A stretch of DNA of 64,000 nt from assembly GCA_900766815.1 (NCBI GenBank), contig CAAFWV010000041.1:1-64000 (forward strand). Reading direction: 5' to 3'. Of this stretch, positions 35,587 through 45,975 are shown piece after piece (position 1 is the stretch's first letter; each line of letters begins with the position of its first letter). Under the pieces are notes generated by a model. The model had not been told where the DNA came from, searched no databases, and saw only the letters and a program-made list of their open reading frames with translations. The stretch is from Lachnospiraceae bacterium. GTDB taxonomy: Bacteria; Bacillota; Clostridia; Lachnospirales; Lachnospiraceae. Made by a program: the position numbers and the translations under genes.

Positions 35587-37809
35587 TTATAGCTCGAGTT
35601 CTAACAGTCTGCTGATTTCCGATGTAACGGTAGCATTCTCTGTAATAATATTTATATTCTCTCCTTCATGAAGATGAGCAAACAGAATGCTGAATTTCAG
35701 TCTGTAGCGGACTGTTGTTGATTTGGCTAAGAGCCCTTCGGATAGCTTAAGTACGAATATACCGTCTTCCTTAGATACAGCCTTGATGCCAAGTAGCATG
35801 AAGTGCTCATCCTCAATCTCGGAATATATCCATACGGACCTGTAATACAGGAAGATGAGGAAGAAGATACCGAAGACTAATCCAAGAAGACTGCAGACTA
35901 TTAAGGCCTTCTCAAGGAATGACAGGCTGTTCCACCACTCACCTAGCTTATCAAACAATCGATCAAGCCATGAACGGGTATCATTATCGGTAAGAGTATC
36001 CATTGTGCTGTCCATACCGGCAGCCTGAAGGGGCGGCAGCCTGTAATATACAGGTGGAAGATTGCCGTCCTCGAAGAGACCTCTGTCATCTGAATCATCC
36101 TCAAATGCATCAAGGATTCTATTTATTATTTTTTCATTAATATCCCCTATGAACACACCTGCTGTAGCCTCATTACCGGCCTTGTCCCTGACACTTACGG
36201 TATAAGCTCCGTTTCGCTCAACAATAACGCTGCTTCCGGACATGGAGACACCGTCCCCGTTCCATACTATGCTGTTATAATCAATGCCTGACTCTGCATC
36301 CGATGCAGACACCGAAAGAACTGCAGCGAAAGAATCGTCCGTAAGGACATAGGAAGCACTTATACTTGGTGCTGTTTTGTCAATACTCTCAAGTGTGAAA
36401 CTGTAATAATTTGTGTTGCCGTTCTTATCCCTGACAGCTACCTTGACATCACCGTTTTCGGATACCGATATGCTGTCCTCAGATGTCCAGGTCCTGCCGC
36501 TGTCATAGGAGAAGCAGTCATCCGGCAGTCCGACTCCGTCTATGTTATCGGGTCGTCTGTCATCGGCTATGAAGGTCACTGTCACATCCTGATTGGTCCA
36601 GTAGCCGGGATAAAGGATATGGGATACATTGGGCTTGTAATCGTCTATATTCGTAATGGTTAGGATTCGTTCAGCCCTGTTATCCAGCTTATCCCTGACA
36701 ATGAAGTGGATATCCATATTATGGGTAATATCAAGATGTGGAATATCGGTCCAGGTATTGCCTCCGTCATAACTGTATGGAAGTTCTGCCAGCCCAACAC
36801 CCTCACGACCGTCAGACAGAATGTCATTACATTCCACATTGAGAACGGTGGAGCGGATGTTCATGGTATCGTCATAGGTGAAGGTGGTGATATTGGGTGC
36901 TTCATGATCGATATTGTCGATAGTAAAGCTAATATTTCCCGTATTATCCAGCTTATCCCTGACGAGGACCTCATAATCGCCATTGTCTTCATAGAAATGG
37001 GTAAGCTCATCTGTCCAGGTCTGTCCATTGTCATAGCTTATATAATCATCCGGAAGACCACAGCCCATACTCATATCGGGCTGGTAGTCAACGGCAGGCT
37101 CCAGGGTTATCAGTACGCCCTCCCTTACCCAGTCGGTGGGCTGCAGGTCATAGCATGGTATTACGGGCACGGTGTGGTCGATGTTTGTAATTGTGACGGT
37201 GAAGTTGGCTGCTCCGGTTCCGGAATTGGCATCGGCATTGATACCGTAGGTATAGGTACCGTTCTCTGTTACCGTGAAGCTGCCTGTATCTGAGTTAGAG
37301 CCATTTTCCCGGTAGGGTGTTTGGCTTATGGTCATGCCTATATTCTCAATACTTATATCAACATGAACCTCCTTTACCCATTCGGTGGTGTCCACGGTAT
37401 AGGTGACGTAGCCGAGCAGGGTGCTGCCGGATTTGCCACAGCCAAGGTCATAGTAGCTGTAGCTTTCTTCTCTTGTGGTCTCCTTGGTACAACGGCTTCC
37501 GACATTGTTGGCTCCGTAGTAGGATGCACCGCAGACCGAGCACTGGGTTGTGTCAAGCAGGGGCCAGTATACTCTGGTGCCGGAGCACTGTTCCGTATAG
37601 GTACGGGTGCCGGTTCTGTGAACGGTGTAGCAGCCGCCTCCGCCGCTTCCGCCTGTATGTACATGATAGATTGGATTGCGCCTGACTATGGATGTGGATG
37701 TCTCTCCTCCCTCTTCGGCATGAACCGGAGTGGAAATAAAGAGAAGGCAGGCAAGAAAAAACAAGGCACTACCCTTAAGAGCAGTGCCGAAATTCTTAAA
37801 TAAATTCAT
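35587..37809 (-). CDS. Surface protein with Ig-like repeats and a cytosolic C-terminal domain
   Basis: 740 residues. A signal peptide ends near PVHAEEGG. Then a Cys-rich N-terminal part (CYTVHRTGTR, CSVCGASYYG, DLGCGKSGS) and four or more Ig-like/Big_3-type repeats of about 90-100 residues, each with a (S/T)YDxGxTWT box and VRDKxxNxxxxxxTIxNID end (residues about 200-560). A membrane helix at about 635-660 is followed by about 85 residues inside the cell (IEDEHFMLLGIKAV to LLELEL). Likely cell-wall facing receptor or adhesin; the cytoplasmic part could signal. Transcribed alone on the minus strand. Confidence 0.8.
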   Translation of the reverse strand: MNLFKNFGTALKGSALFFLACLLFISTPVHAEEGGETSTSIVRRNPIYHVHTGGSGGGGCYTVHRTGTRTYTEQCSGTRVYWPLLDTTQCSVCGASYYGANNVGSRCTKETTREESYSYYDLGCGKSGSTLLGYVTYTVDTTEWVKEVHVDISIENIGMTISQTPYRENGSNSDTGSFTVTENGTYTYGINADANSGTGAANFTVTITNIDHTVPVIPCYDLQPTDWVREGVLITLEPAVDYQPDMSMGCGLPDDYISYDNGQTWTDELTHFYEDNGDYEVLVRDKLDNTGNISFTIDNIDHEAPNITTFTYDDTMNIRSTVLNVECNDILSDGREGVGLAELPYSYDGGNTWTDIPHLDITHNMDIHFIVRDKLDNRAERILTITNIDDYKPNVSHILYPGYWTNQDVTVTFIADDRRPDNIDGVGLPDDCFSYDSGRTWTSEDSISVSENGDVKVAVRDKNGNTNYYSFTLESIDKTAPSISASYVLTDDSFAAVLSVSASDAESGIDYNSIVWNGDGVSMSGSSVIVERNGAYTVSVRDKAGNEATAGVFIGDINEKIINRILDAFEDDSDDRGLFEDGNLPPVYYRLPPLQAAGMDSTMDTLTDNDTRSWLDRLFDKLGEWWNSLSFLEKALIVCSLLGLVFGIFFLIFLYYRSVWIYSEIEDEHFMLLGIKAVSKEDGIFVLKLSEGLLAKSTTVRYRLKFSILFAHLHEGENINIITENATVTSEISRLLELEL

Positions 37810-37966
37810 AATACCCCCTTAGGTTCTAAACAGTATAAAATGCAGACCCATAAGGCTCTGCCAATGTCTGTCTGAACTTTTCGGAAAGTGTCTGTATTAT
37901 ATATCAGCACAATCAATCTGTAAAGTATTTAGCAAAAATTTACTGTTAGTATCAGTCTGTTTTTGG

Positions 37967-37972
37967 TATACT
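37967..37972 (+). promoter_or_regulatory. Extended -10 promoter of hisC
   Basis: TATACT (37967-37972) preceded by TGG makes an extended -10 element; no convincing -35 box. AGGAGG lies 15 bases further on before the hisC ATG. Confidence 0.5.
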
Positions 37973-37994
37973 TAATGTTTAGGAGGCAGAACAG

Positions 37995-39053
37995 ATGAGT
38001 TGGGAAGATAATGTTAAAAGGGTAGTTCCATATGTGCCCGGTGAGCAGCCGAAGAGTAAGGTAATTAAGCTCAATACCAATGAGAATCCTTATCCGCCGT
38101 CACCTAAGGTTAAGGAAGTACTTAATAATTATGATATAGATGAGCTCAGGCTGTATCCTGACGTTAATGCGGGGGAGCTTGGGGAAGCGCTTGCAAGGTA
38201 TTACAAGGTTAATGAGAACCGGGTCTTTGTGGGAGTCGGAAGCGATGATGTGCTTGCCGTTGCCTTCATGACCTTCTTTAACAGCAATAAGGAGATTCTG
38301 TTCCCGGATATTACCTATTCCTTCTATGATGTATGGGCTGACTTATATAAGATACCGTACAGAATGGTGGCGCTCAATGATGAATTCAGAATTAATATCG
38401 AGGATTATCTCGTTCCGAACGGAGGAATTATTATCCCCAATCCCAATGCCCCGACGGGTGTTGAGAAGGATATAAGGGAGCTTGAGAGAATCGTTGCGGG
38501 GAATCCCGATTCGGTAGTGATTATAGATGAAGCATATGTTGACTTTGGTGCGACCTCGATGCTTCCGTTAATTAACAGATATGATAACCTCCTGGTTGTT
38601 CAGACCTATTCCAAGTCCCGCTCCATGGCAGGTGCCCGTATCGGCATGGCTTTCGGCAATGAGAAGCTGATTAAATACATGAATGATGTCAAGTTCTCGA
38701 TTAATTCATATACCATGAACAGACTGACTGTGGCAGCAGGTGCGGCAGCCCTCGAGGATGAAGATTATTTTCAGGAAACCTGTGCTAAGGTCATAGCCAC
38801 AAGAGAGCGAACCAAGAAATGTTTGCGTGAACTTGGCTTTGACATGCCTGACAGTAAGAGCAATTTTCTGTTCGTAACACATAAGTCCATCCCTGCATCA
38901 GACATATTCAATGCTGCGAAAAGTGCGGGAATTTACCTGAGATGGTGGAATAAAGACAGGATAAGCAACAGACTGAGAATCTCAATCGGCACGGACGAGG
39001 AGATGGATGCGCTGCTTGCCTTCCTTAAGGAATATATAAAAGCAAGAGGTTAA
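37995..39053 (+). CDS. hisC: Histidinol-phosphate aminotransferase
   Basis: 352 residues, normal length for fold type I HisC. Starts MSWEDNVKRVVPYVPGEQP; LNTNENPYPPSP is the substrate phosphate/carboxylate loop; PLP lysine is K207 in TYSKSRSMAGARIG; the PNPNAPTG and DEAYVDFG boxes are intact. Catalyses the seventh step of histidine synthesis; some homologues act on other aromatic substrates (CobD, PAT). No other his gene is nearby, so function with aromatic aminotransferase activity is possible. AGGAGG ribosome binding site. Confidence 0.9.
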   Translation: MSWEDNVKRVVPYVPGEQPKSKVIKLNTNENPYPPSPKVKEVLNNYDIDELRLYPDVNAGELGEALARYYKVNENRVFVGVGSDDVLAVAFMTFFNSNKEILFPDITYSFYDVWADLYKIPYRMVALNDEFRINIEDYLVPNGGIIIPNPNAPTGVEKDIRELERIVAGNPDSVVIIDEAYVDFGATSMLPLINRYDNLLVVQTYSKSRSMAGARIGMAFGNEKLIKYMNDVKFSINSYTMNRLTVAAGAAALEDEDYFQETCAKVIATRERTKKCLRELGFDMPDSKSNFLFVTHKSIPASDIFNAAKSAGIYLRWWNKDRISNRLRISIGTDEEMDALLAFLKEYIKARG

Positions 39054-39054
39054 T

Positions 39055-39936
39055 ATGTCGGATTATTTGGTTAGAGCAACTGCAGCAGATGCTGCAATAA
39101 GGGCTTTCGCAGTATCTACACTTGATACGGTTGAGGAAGCCAGAGCCAGGCATAACTTAAGCCCGGTTGCAAGTGCCGCCCTGGGTCGACTCCTGACAGC
39201 GGGAGTGATGATGGGAGGCATGCTTAAGAATGAGGACGATCTGGTGACCCTTCGAATTGACGGAGACGGTCCCATAGGAAGTATAGTGGTCACTGCTGAC
39301 AGCAGAGGAGAGGTTAAGGGCTTTGCAGCCAATCCGTCGGTGATGCTTCCGCCGTCCCCTGTGGGTAAGCTGGATGTAGGTGGCAGTATAGGTAACGGAG
39401 TGCTTACTGTAATTAAGGATATGGGACTTAAGGAACCGTATTCAGGGCAGGTTGCGCTGCAGACAGGGGAGATAGCGGAGGATTTAACCTACTATTTCGC
39501 AACATCCGAGCAGGTACCCTCAAGTGTGGGTCTGGGTGTTCTGATGAACAGACAGGATGCCACGGTTAAGAGGGCAGGAGGCTTCATAATACAGCTGATG
39601 CCCTTTGCAGGTGATGAGGTTTTATCTAAGCTTGAAGAGAATATCAAGGCTCTTAAGCCTGTGACAACCATGCTGGATGAGGGACTCGCTCCCGAGGATG
39701 TGCTGGGTGAAGTATTAAAGGGCTTTGATATAGAGATAACGGATACGATGCCCGTGGGCTTTAAGTGCAACTGTTCTAAGGAAAGGTTAGCCAAGGCACT
39801 TGTTTCTCTCGGTAAGAAGGAGATTAAGTCAATCTTAGATGATGGTAAGCCCATCACCATGAACTGTCATTTCTGTAACACGGATTATACCTTTGAGATT
39901 GATGAACTCAGGGAAATATATAATAAGATTAAATAA
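39055..39936 (+). CDS. hslO: Redox-regulated chaperone Hsp33
   Basis: 293 residues. The C-terminal zinc module CNC (KCNCSKERL) and CHFC (about residues 235-275) is the redox switch of Hsp33: oxidation to disulfides releases zinc and activates holdase activity. The N-terminal domain (LVRATAADAAIRAFAVST, GGMLKNEDDLVTLRIDGDGPIG) is standard. Begins two bases after hisC, so they are in one operon. Confidence 0.95.
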   Translation: MSDYLVRATAADAAIRAFAVSTLDTVEEARARHNLSPVASAALGRLLTAGVMMGGMLKNEDDLVTLRIDGDGPIGSIVVTADSRGEVKGFAANPSVMLPPSPVGKLDVGGSIGNGVLTVIKDMGLKEPYSGQVALQTGEIAEDLTYYFATSEQVPSSVGLGVLMNRQDATVKRAGGFIIQLMPFAGDEVLSKLEENIKALKPVTTMLDEGLAPEDVLGEVLKGFDIEITDTMPVGFKCNCSKERLAKALVSLGKKEIKSILDDGKPITMNCHFCNTDYTFEIDELREIYNKIK

Positions 39937-39948
39937 TTGGAGGCTAAT

Positions 39949-41211
39949 ATGAGTAATACCAAGGAAGATATTTTCAGAAGAGTGGAGGAAGAGGATGTAG
40001 AATTCATCAGACTTCAGTTCACTGATATTTACGGCAATCTTAAGAATATGGCAGTAACCTCTAGTCAGCTTGAGAAGGCACTGGACGGCCGCTGTTCCTT
40101 CGATGCATCCGCTATTGAGGATTACAGCCTGGAGGCCGATAAGACAATGTATCTTCGCCCCGACCTCGATACCTTCGAGATATTCCCATGGAGACCCCAG
40201 CAGGGCAAGGTAGCAAGGCTTTTCTGCGATGTATATACTCTTGACGGCAAGCCTTATGAGGCAGACCCCAGATATATATTGAAGAAGGCAGTCGATGAGG
40301 CTGCAGCCTTAGGCTATGAATTCAATGTCGGTCCGGAATGTGAATTCTTCCTGTTTAACACCGATGAGAATGCACTTCCCACAACTCTTACCAATGAAAA
40401 AGCGGGATACTTCGACTGTGGTCCGTCCGACTTTGGTGAGAATGCAAGAAGAGATATAGTACTTACCCTTGAAGAGATGAACTTCACGGTTGAGAGCTCA
40501 CATCATGAGATGGCTCCCGCCCAGCATGAGGTTGATTTCAAATATGATAATGCACTTAAGACAGCTGACAATATCCAGACCTTCAAGCTGGCTGTAAAGA
40601 CTATAGCCAAGAGACATGGTCTTCATGGTACCTTTATGCCAAAGCCTAAGTCCGGAGTGAACGGTTCGGGTATGCATATCAACATGTCACTGGTTAAGAA
40701 CGGAAAGAATGCCTTCTATGATGAGAACAGTGAATATGGAGTATCTGAAGAAGCAATGTATTTCCTCGGAGGTATTGCCAAGCATATCAAGGCAATCACA
40801 GCTATAACCAATCCGTTAGTTAATTCATATACAAGACTTGGCAATAACAGGAATCTGATATTCATGATTCCTAAGGATGGCGGTGAGAATGCAAGAATTG
40901 AGTTCAGGACTCCGGATCCTTCAGCCAATCCTTATCTTGCACTCGCTGTATGCTTAAGAGCCGGTATTGAGGGAATAAGAGATAAGGTGAAGCCCGCTGA
41001 TGAGACAATCAGTAAGTGGACTGCTTCCTGCGGAATCCTGCCTTCCAATCTGTATGAGGCTGTAACCGAGCTTGAAAAGGATGACCTTATTAAGGATACT
41101 CTCGGAAGCGAGCTTGGCAATAATTATATAGATATTAAGAAGAAAGAGTGGAATGCCTACTGTTCCCATGTGACAGACTGGGAAGTAGAGCAGTATCTTG
41201 ATAAATATTGA
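39949..41211 (+). CDS. glnA: Type I glutamine synthetase (short alpha form)
   Basis: 420 residues from ATG 39949 (TTGGAGG upstream; a TTG at 39937 lies before it). Shows the beta-grasp part, then PECEFFLF, HHEMAPAQHEVDFKY, GSGMHINMSL and RLGNNRNLIFM, covering metal and ATP sites. Length below 445 and absence of an adenylylation Tyr loop suit the GSI-alpha class of Gram-positives, feedback-regulated without adenylylation. Makes glutamine from glutamate and ammonia. The ANTAR protein gene follows after 25 bp, a pairing common in Clostridia. Confidence 0.95.
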   Translation: MSNTKEDIFRRVEEEDVEFIRLQFTDIYGNLKNMAVTSSQLEKALDGRCSFDASAIEDYSLEADKTMYLRPDLDTFEIFPWRPQQGKVARLFCDVYTLDGKPYEADPRYILKKAVDEAAALGYEFNVGPECEFFLFNTDENALPTTLTNEKAGYFDCGPSDFGENARRDIVLTLEEMNFTVESSHHEMAPAQHEVDFKYDNALKTADNIQTFKLAVKTIAKRHGLHGTFMPKPKSGVNGSGMHINMSLVKNGKNAFYDENSEYGVSEEAMYFLGGIAKHIKAITAITNPLVNSYTRLGNNRNLIFMIPKDGGENARIEFRTPDPSANPYLALAVCLRAGIEGIRDKVKPADETISKWTASCGILPSNLYEAVTELEKDDLIKDTLGSELGNNYIDIKKKEWNAYCSHVTDWEVEQYLDKY

Positions 41212-41236
41212 TTATTCGTAAATTAGGAGATATCAC

Positions 41237-41791
41237 ATGGCAGTCAACATCATTGTTGCCTTCCCGAGGCTTGATGATGCGAAAAATGTGAAGAATATCC
41301 TCATCAGAAACGGATATAACGTTGTGGCAGTATGTACTACGGGAGCCCAGACTCTGAGCATTGCGGATGGTCTGGGAAGCGGGATAATAGTATGTGCCTA
41401 TAAGCTTGCCGATGTATTATGTACTGAGATTAGTGAGTGTATGCCTCCGGGCTTTGAGCTGTTAGTACTGGTATCGAAGCAGCATAGAAGCGACTTGCAG
41501 GGAAGCGGAATTATGTCCGTTCCGATGCCTTTATGTCTCAGTGATTTCTACAGTACCATTGAGATGATGGTTATGGCCGCGAACAGGCGAAGGCGTGAGA
41601 ACAGACTAAAACCAAGAATCAGAAGTGATGAGGAAAGGCAGATAATCAATTCTGCCAAGCTTCTTCTCATAGAACGCAACGGCTTCACTGAAGATGAAGC
41701 TCACAAATACATTCAGAGGTGCAGCATGGAAAGCGGTATCAATCTGGTGGAAAGTGCCCAGATGGTGCTAAGCATGTATGGCACAGCGTAA
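41237..41791 (+). CDS. ANTAR RNA-binding antiterminator with degenerate receiver
   Basis: 184 residues. Residues 1-115 adopt a receiver-like alternation but lack the acidic pair in beta 1, the phospho-acceptor Asp in beta 3 (GIIVCAYKLAD) and the beta 5 Lys, so phosphorylation is unlikely. Residues about 125-184 form the ANTAR three-helix bundle (SAKLLLIERNGFTEDEAHKYIQRCSME). ANTAR proteins bind paired hexaloop hairpins and stop termination in nitrogen genes. Next to glnA, so probable control of glutamine synthetase or other nitrogen genes. Confidence 0.88.
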   Translation: MAVNIIVAFPRLDDAKNVKNILIRNGYNVVAVCTTGAQTLSIADGLGSGIIVCAYKLADVLCTEISECMPPGFELLVLVSKQHRSDLQGSGIMSVPMPLCLSDFYSTIEMMVMAANRRRRENRLKPRIRSDEERQIINSAKLLLIERNGFTEDEAHKYIQRCSMESGINLVESAQMVLSMYGTA

Positions 41792-41849
41792 ATTATATGC
41801 AGATATGTAATTAATTGCATAATATATAATTAATTCAGAAAGGCTTAAC

Positions 41850-42533
41850 ATGAAGGGTAATTCTCTAAAGGATGAAATCAAGATATCCAGAATGGAGGGG
41901 CTCGAGGGGAAATCAAACTGGTATAAATTCAAATACTATGTATATTATTATAAGATTCCGGTGATTGTAGGAATAGCAATACTTATCTTCCTGATATCAC
42001 TGGTTCATTCCATTGTTACTGCCAAGGATACAGTCTTGTCCGTAGCCTTGCTCAATGCCAATCAGGAGGTGGAATATTCACCTTTTATTGATGAATATTT
42101 TGCCACAACCGATTATGATGCGAAGAAGACGGAGATGATGATAGATGCAAGCTATTGCTTCTATGATAATTATTCCAATTATCAGAATGAGCAGCGCTTC
42201 TTCGTAGCCACCGCTGCTGAGCAGATAGATGTGGTTATCGGTTCTAAGGAAATATTCGAGCAGTACGCAGACATGGGATATTTCATTGACCTGTCTGCAC
42301 TGATGGATGCGGAAACCTATGCCCAATATTCTGACAGGGCTCATACAACCTCTCTTACTGAGGAATATGGCGGTAATACTGAGGTGTCGGGTCTTGACAT
42401 CACGGACTGGGATTCGATAAGAAAGCTTAAGTGGTATGAAGGAAGTGAGGAGCCTGTATACATAGGTATTGTATGTGAGAGCAGGAATAAGGAGCAGGCA
42501 ATAGACTTCATTAATTATCTTAACAGGTATTGA
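41850..42533 (+). CDS. Membrane protein with extracytoplasmic domain, unknown function
   Basis: 227 residues. A basic, helical N-terminus (residues 1-30, YKFKYYVYYYKIP), one membrane helix (about 35-60) and a 165-residue outer domain with beta structure (LSVALLNANQEVEYSPFIDEYF; IDVVIGSKEIFEQYADMGYF) reminiscent of a periplasmic-binding-like fold. Not a recognised family. It follows the ANTAR gene in the same direction, with a small AT-rich spacer containing direct repeats of TAATTAATT. Confidence 0.55.
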   Translation: MKGNSLKDEIKISRMEGLEGKSNWYKFKYYVYYYKIPVIVGIAILIFLISLVHSIVTAKDTVLSVALLNANQEVEYSPFIDEYFATTDYDAKKTEMMIDASYCFYDNYSNYQNEQRFFVATAAEQIDVVIGSKEIFEQYADMGYFIDLSALMDAETYAQYSDRAHTTSLTEEYGGNTEVSGLDITDWDSIRKLKWYEGSEEPVYIGIVCESRNKEQAIDFINYLNRY

Positions 42534-42617
42534 TTAGGTCAGTACCACGCGCTTTTGCCCCTAAGGAATTAATACTGCCAAATTCAGCTCATACTACAAT
42601 ATATTCTGAAAAATCAC

Positions 42618-42646
42618 TTGAATATTACTATTTATTGTAATAGAAT
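42618..42646 (+). promoter_or_regulatory. Promoter of the 166-residue membrane protein gene
   Basis: TTGAAT (42618-42623) and TAGAAT (42641-42646), spacer 17 bp, followed by CGGAGGATG ribosome binding site region. Confidence 0.65.
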
Positions 42647-42669
42647 AGGCTAAACATACGGAGGATGAC

Positions 42670-43170
42670 ATGAACGAACATATAGAATTTCTTGTAAAAG
42701 TTAAGCAGAGAACACTCTTGGTTGTAGTGAAAATTGTTCTTTGGATTCTGACGGTACTCGGAGTGCTGTTGACATTTACGGGAATCTTAAGTATTTTTCC
42801 GTTAATCTTTGCCGTTATCACCGGTCTGTGCGCTAATCTATGCGGCCTTCGTGCTGATATCGAATACGAATATACCCTTACAGATAAGGAAATTGATATT
42901 GATGTAATCTATGCCAAGCAGTCAAGGAAGCACCTTGTTACGCTCGACCTTGAGAAGATGGAGATTATGGCGCCTGTTGAGAGCCCGAGGCTTCATGGCT
43001 ACAAGAGCCGTGCAGCCAAGATTAAAGACTTCAGCTCTAAGATGGCTAACCCGGTAAATCCAATCTGTGAGATGTATTATGACGGCAATAAATGCTTCAG
43101 AATTGAGCCCGATGAGAGACTCTTCAAGGCAATAAAGGATGTGGCACCATTCAAGGTATATACAGATTAA
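42670..43170 (+). CDS. Small two-helix membrane protein, unknown function
   Basis: 166 residues. Residues 15-60 make two membrane helices (LLVVVKIVLWILTVLGVLLT and the following segment) and the rest is cytoplasmic, beta-rich, with basic patches (HGYKSRAAKIKD). The overall design matches an unnamed protein found next to guaB in Lachnospiraceae, possibly a DUF6106 member, but I cannot confirm that. It precedes guaB by 40 bp, so co-transcription is likely. Confidence 0.6.
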   Translation: MNEHIEFLVKVKQRTLLVVVKIVLWILTVLGVLLTFTGILSIFPLIFAVITGLCANLCGLRADIEYEYTLTDKEIDIDVIYAKQSRKHLVTLDLEKMEIMAPVESPRLHGYKSRAAKIKDFSSKMANPVNPICEMYYDGNKCFRIEPDERLFKAIKDVAPFKVYTD

Positions 43171-43201
43171 TATTAAGGTAACAATTAAATTCATATATTA
43201 G

Positions 43202-44668
<1,467 letters not shown>

Positions 44669-44673
44669 TAACA

Positions 44674-45897
44674 ATGCATAGAATAATATCAAGTCTCCTT
44701 GAGACAGATGCATACAAGTTCTCCATGGGTCAGACCATATATCATCAGTTCAGTGATTATAAGACCACCTGGAGCTTCAAGTGCAGAAATACAGATGTAC
44801 ATTTTACTCCCGAGATGGTGGATGAGATTAAGAATCAGATTAAGCTATACTGTGAACTCCGCTTCACGGAGGATGAGCTTGCCTATCTTGATAACATTAA
44901 ATGGATTAAGGGCTCCTATGTCGATTTTCTGAGACTGTGGAAGCCCAGATATGAGGATTTCACCTTCGGTACGGATGCAGAGTGCGGACTGACCATTGAG
45001 ACAGTGGGAACCTGGCTCAACACTTCGATGTATGAGATACCGGTTCTTGCCATCGTCAATGAAGTCTACTTCAGAATGGCCTACGATTATGATAAGCTGC
45101 TGTCTTCCTTTAAGGAGAGACTGGATGAGAAAATCGAGGGCATTAAGAACGGCACCTATGAGCTGGGTAATTATTCGGAGTTTGGCTTAAGAAGAAGACT
45201 TTCGGCTGAGGCACAGGAGCTTGCGGTAAGAGAGCTTATGAAGGTAAAAGTGCCCGGTACTAACCTTGTCGGTACAAGTAATGTATATCTGGCAAGGAAG
45301 TGTGGAATCACTCCGGTCGGAACCATGGCTCATGAATGGATCATGTGTATAGGTCAGGGCAATCATAAGCATAATCCTGCCTTCTCCAACTGGTATGCAT
45401 TGGATGCATGGGTTAAGGAGTATGGTGTCCTGAACGGAACGGCACTAACCGATACAATTACGACGGACTGCTTCCTTCAGGACTTCCAGCTTACTTATGC
45501 AACGCTGTTTAGCGGTGTAAGACATGACTCCGGAGATCCCTTTGAGTGGGGTGAGAAGATGATTAAGCATTATGAGTCCCTGGAAATAGATCCCAAGACC
45601 AAGACTCTGCTGTTCTCCGATTCGCTTGACTTTGAGAGAGCTACTGCAATCAACAGACATTTCAAGGGCAGGGTTAAGCCTGCTTTCGGAATAGGTACAT
45701 TTATTGCCAATGACACCAGCGTTGAGGCTCTCAATATTGTAATGAAGACTACACGCTGTAACGGAATGGATGTTGCCAAGCTCTCGGATGTTGAAGGTAA
45801 GGGAATGTGCAAGAATCCGGAATATATTCATTATCTCAAGCGCTGTATCGAATGGCGCATGGACCATACCATGGGTAACAATTCACTCAGGGTGTGA
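44674..45897 (+). CDS. pncB: Nicotinate phosphoribosyltransferase
   Basis: 407 residues, typical length for the PncB family. SLLETDAYKFSMGQTIYHQF at the start, the IGQGNHKHNPAFSNWYALDAW loop and SGVRHDSGDPFEWGEKMI block are strong hallmarks. Turns nicotinate and PRPP into NaMN for NAD salvage, feeding the NadE in this window. No SD sequence is visible before the ATG, only five bases from guaB, suggesting translational coupling. Ends just before a terminator. Confidence 0.95.
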   Translation: MHRIISSLLETDAYKFSMGQTIYHQFSDYKTTWSFKCRNTDVHFTPEMVDEIKNQIKLYCELRFTEDELAYLDNIKWIKGSYVDFLRLWKPRYEDFTFGTDAECGLTIETVGTWLNTSMYEIPVLAIVNEVYFRMAYDYDKLLSSFKERLDEKIEGIKNGTYELGNYSEFGLRRRLSAEAQELAVRELMKVKVPGTNLVGTSNVYLARKCGITPVGTMAHEWIMCIGQGNHKHNPAFSNWYALDAWVKEYGVLNGTALTDTITTDCFLQDFQLTYATLFSGVRHDSGDPFEWGEKMIKHYESLEIDPKTKTLLFSDSLDFERATAINRHFKGRVKPAFGIGTFIANDTSVEALNIVMKTTRCNGMDVAKLSDVEGKGMCKNPEYIHYLKRCIEWRMDHTMGNNSLRV

Positions 45898-45919
45898 TGA
45901 ATACAAATAAAGCCTGACT

Positions 45920-45950
45920 CAGGAAGGATTGTTGCAATCCTTCCTGTTTT
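45920..45950 (+). terminator. Terminator after pncB
   Basis: 11-bp stem CAGGAAGGATT / AATCCTTCCTG with a five-base loop and TTTT. Confidence 0.9.
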
Positions 45951-45975
45951 GTTATATGGCAGGCGGAGGGACGAT

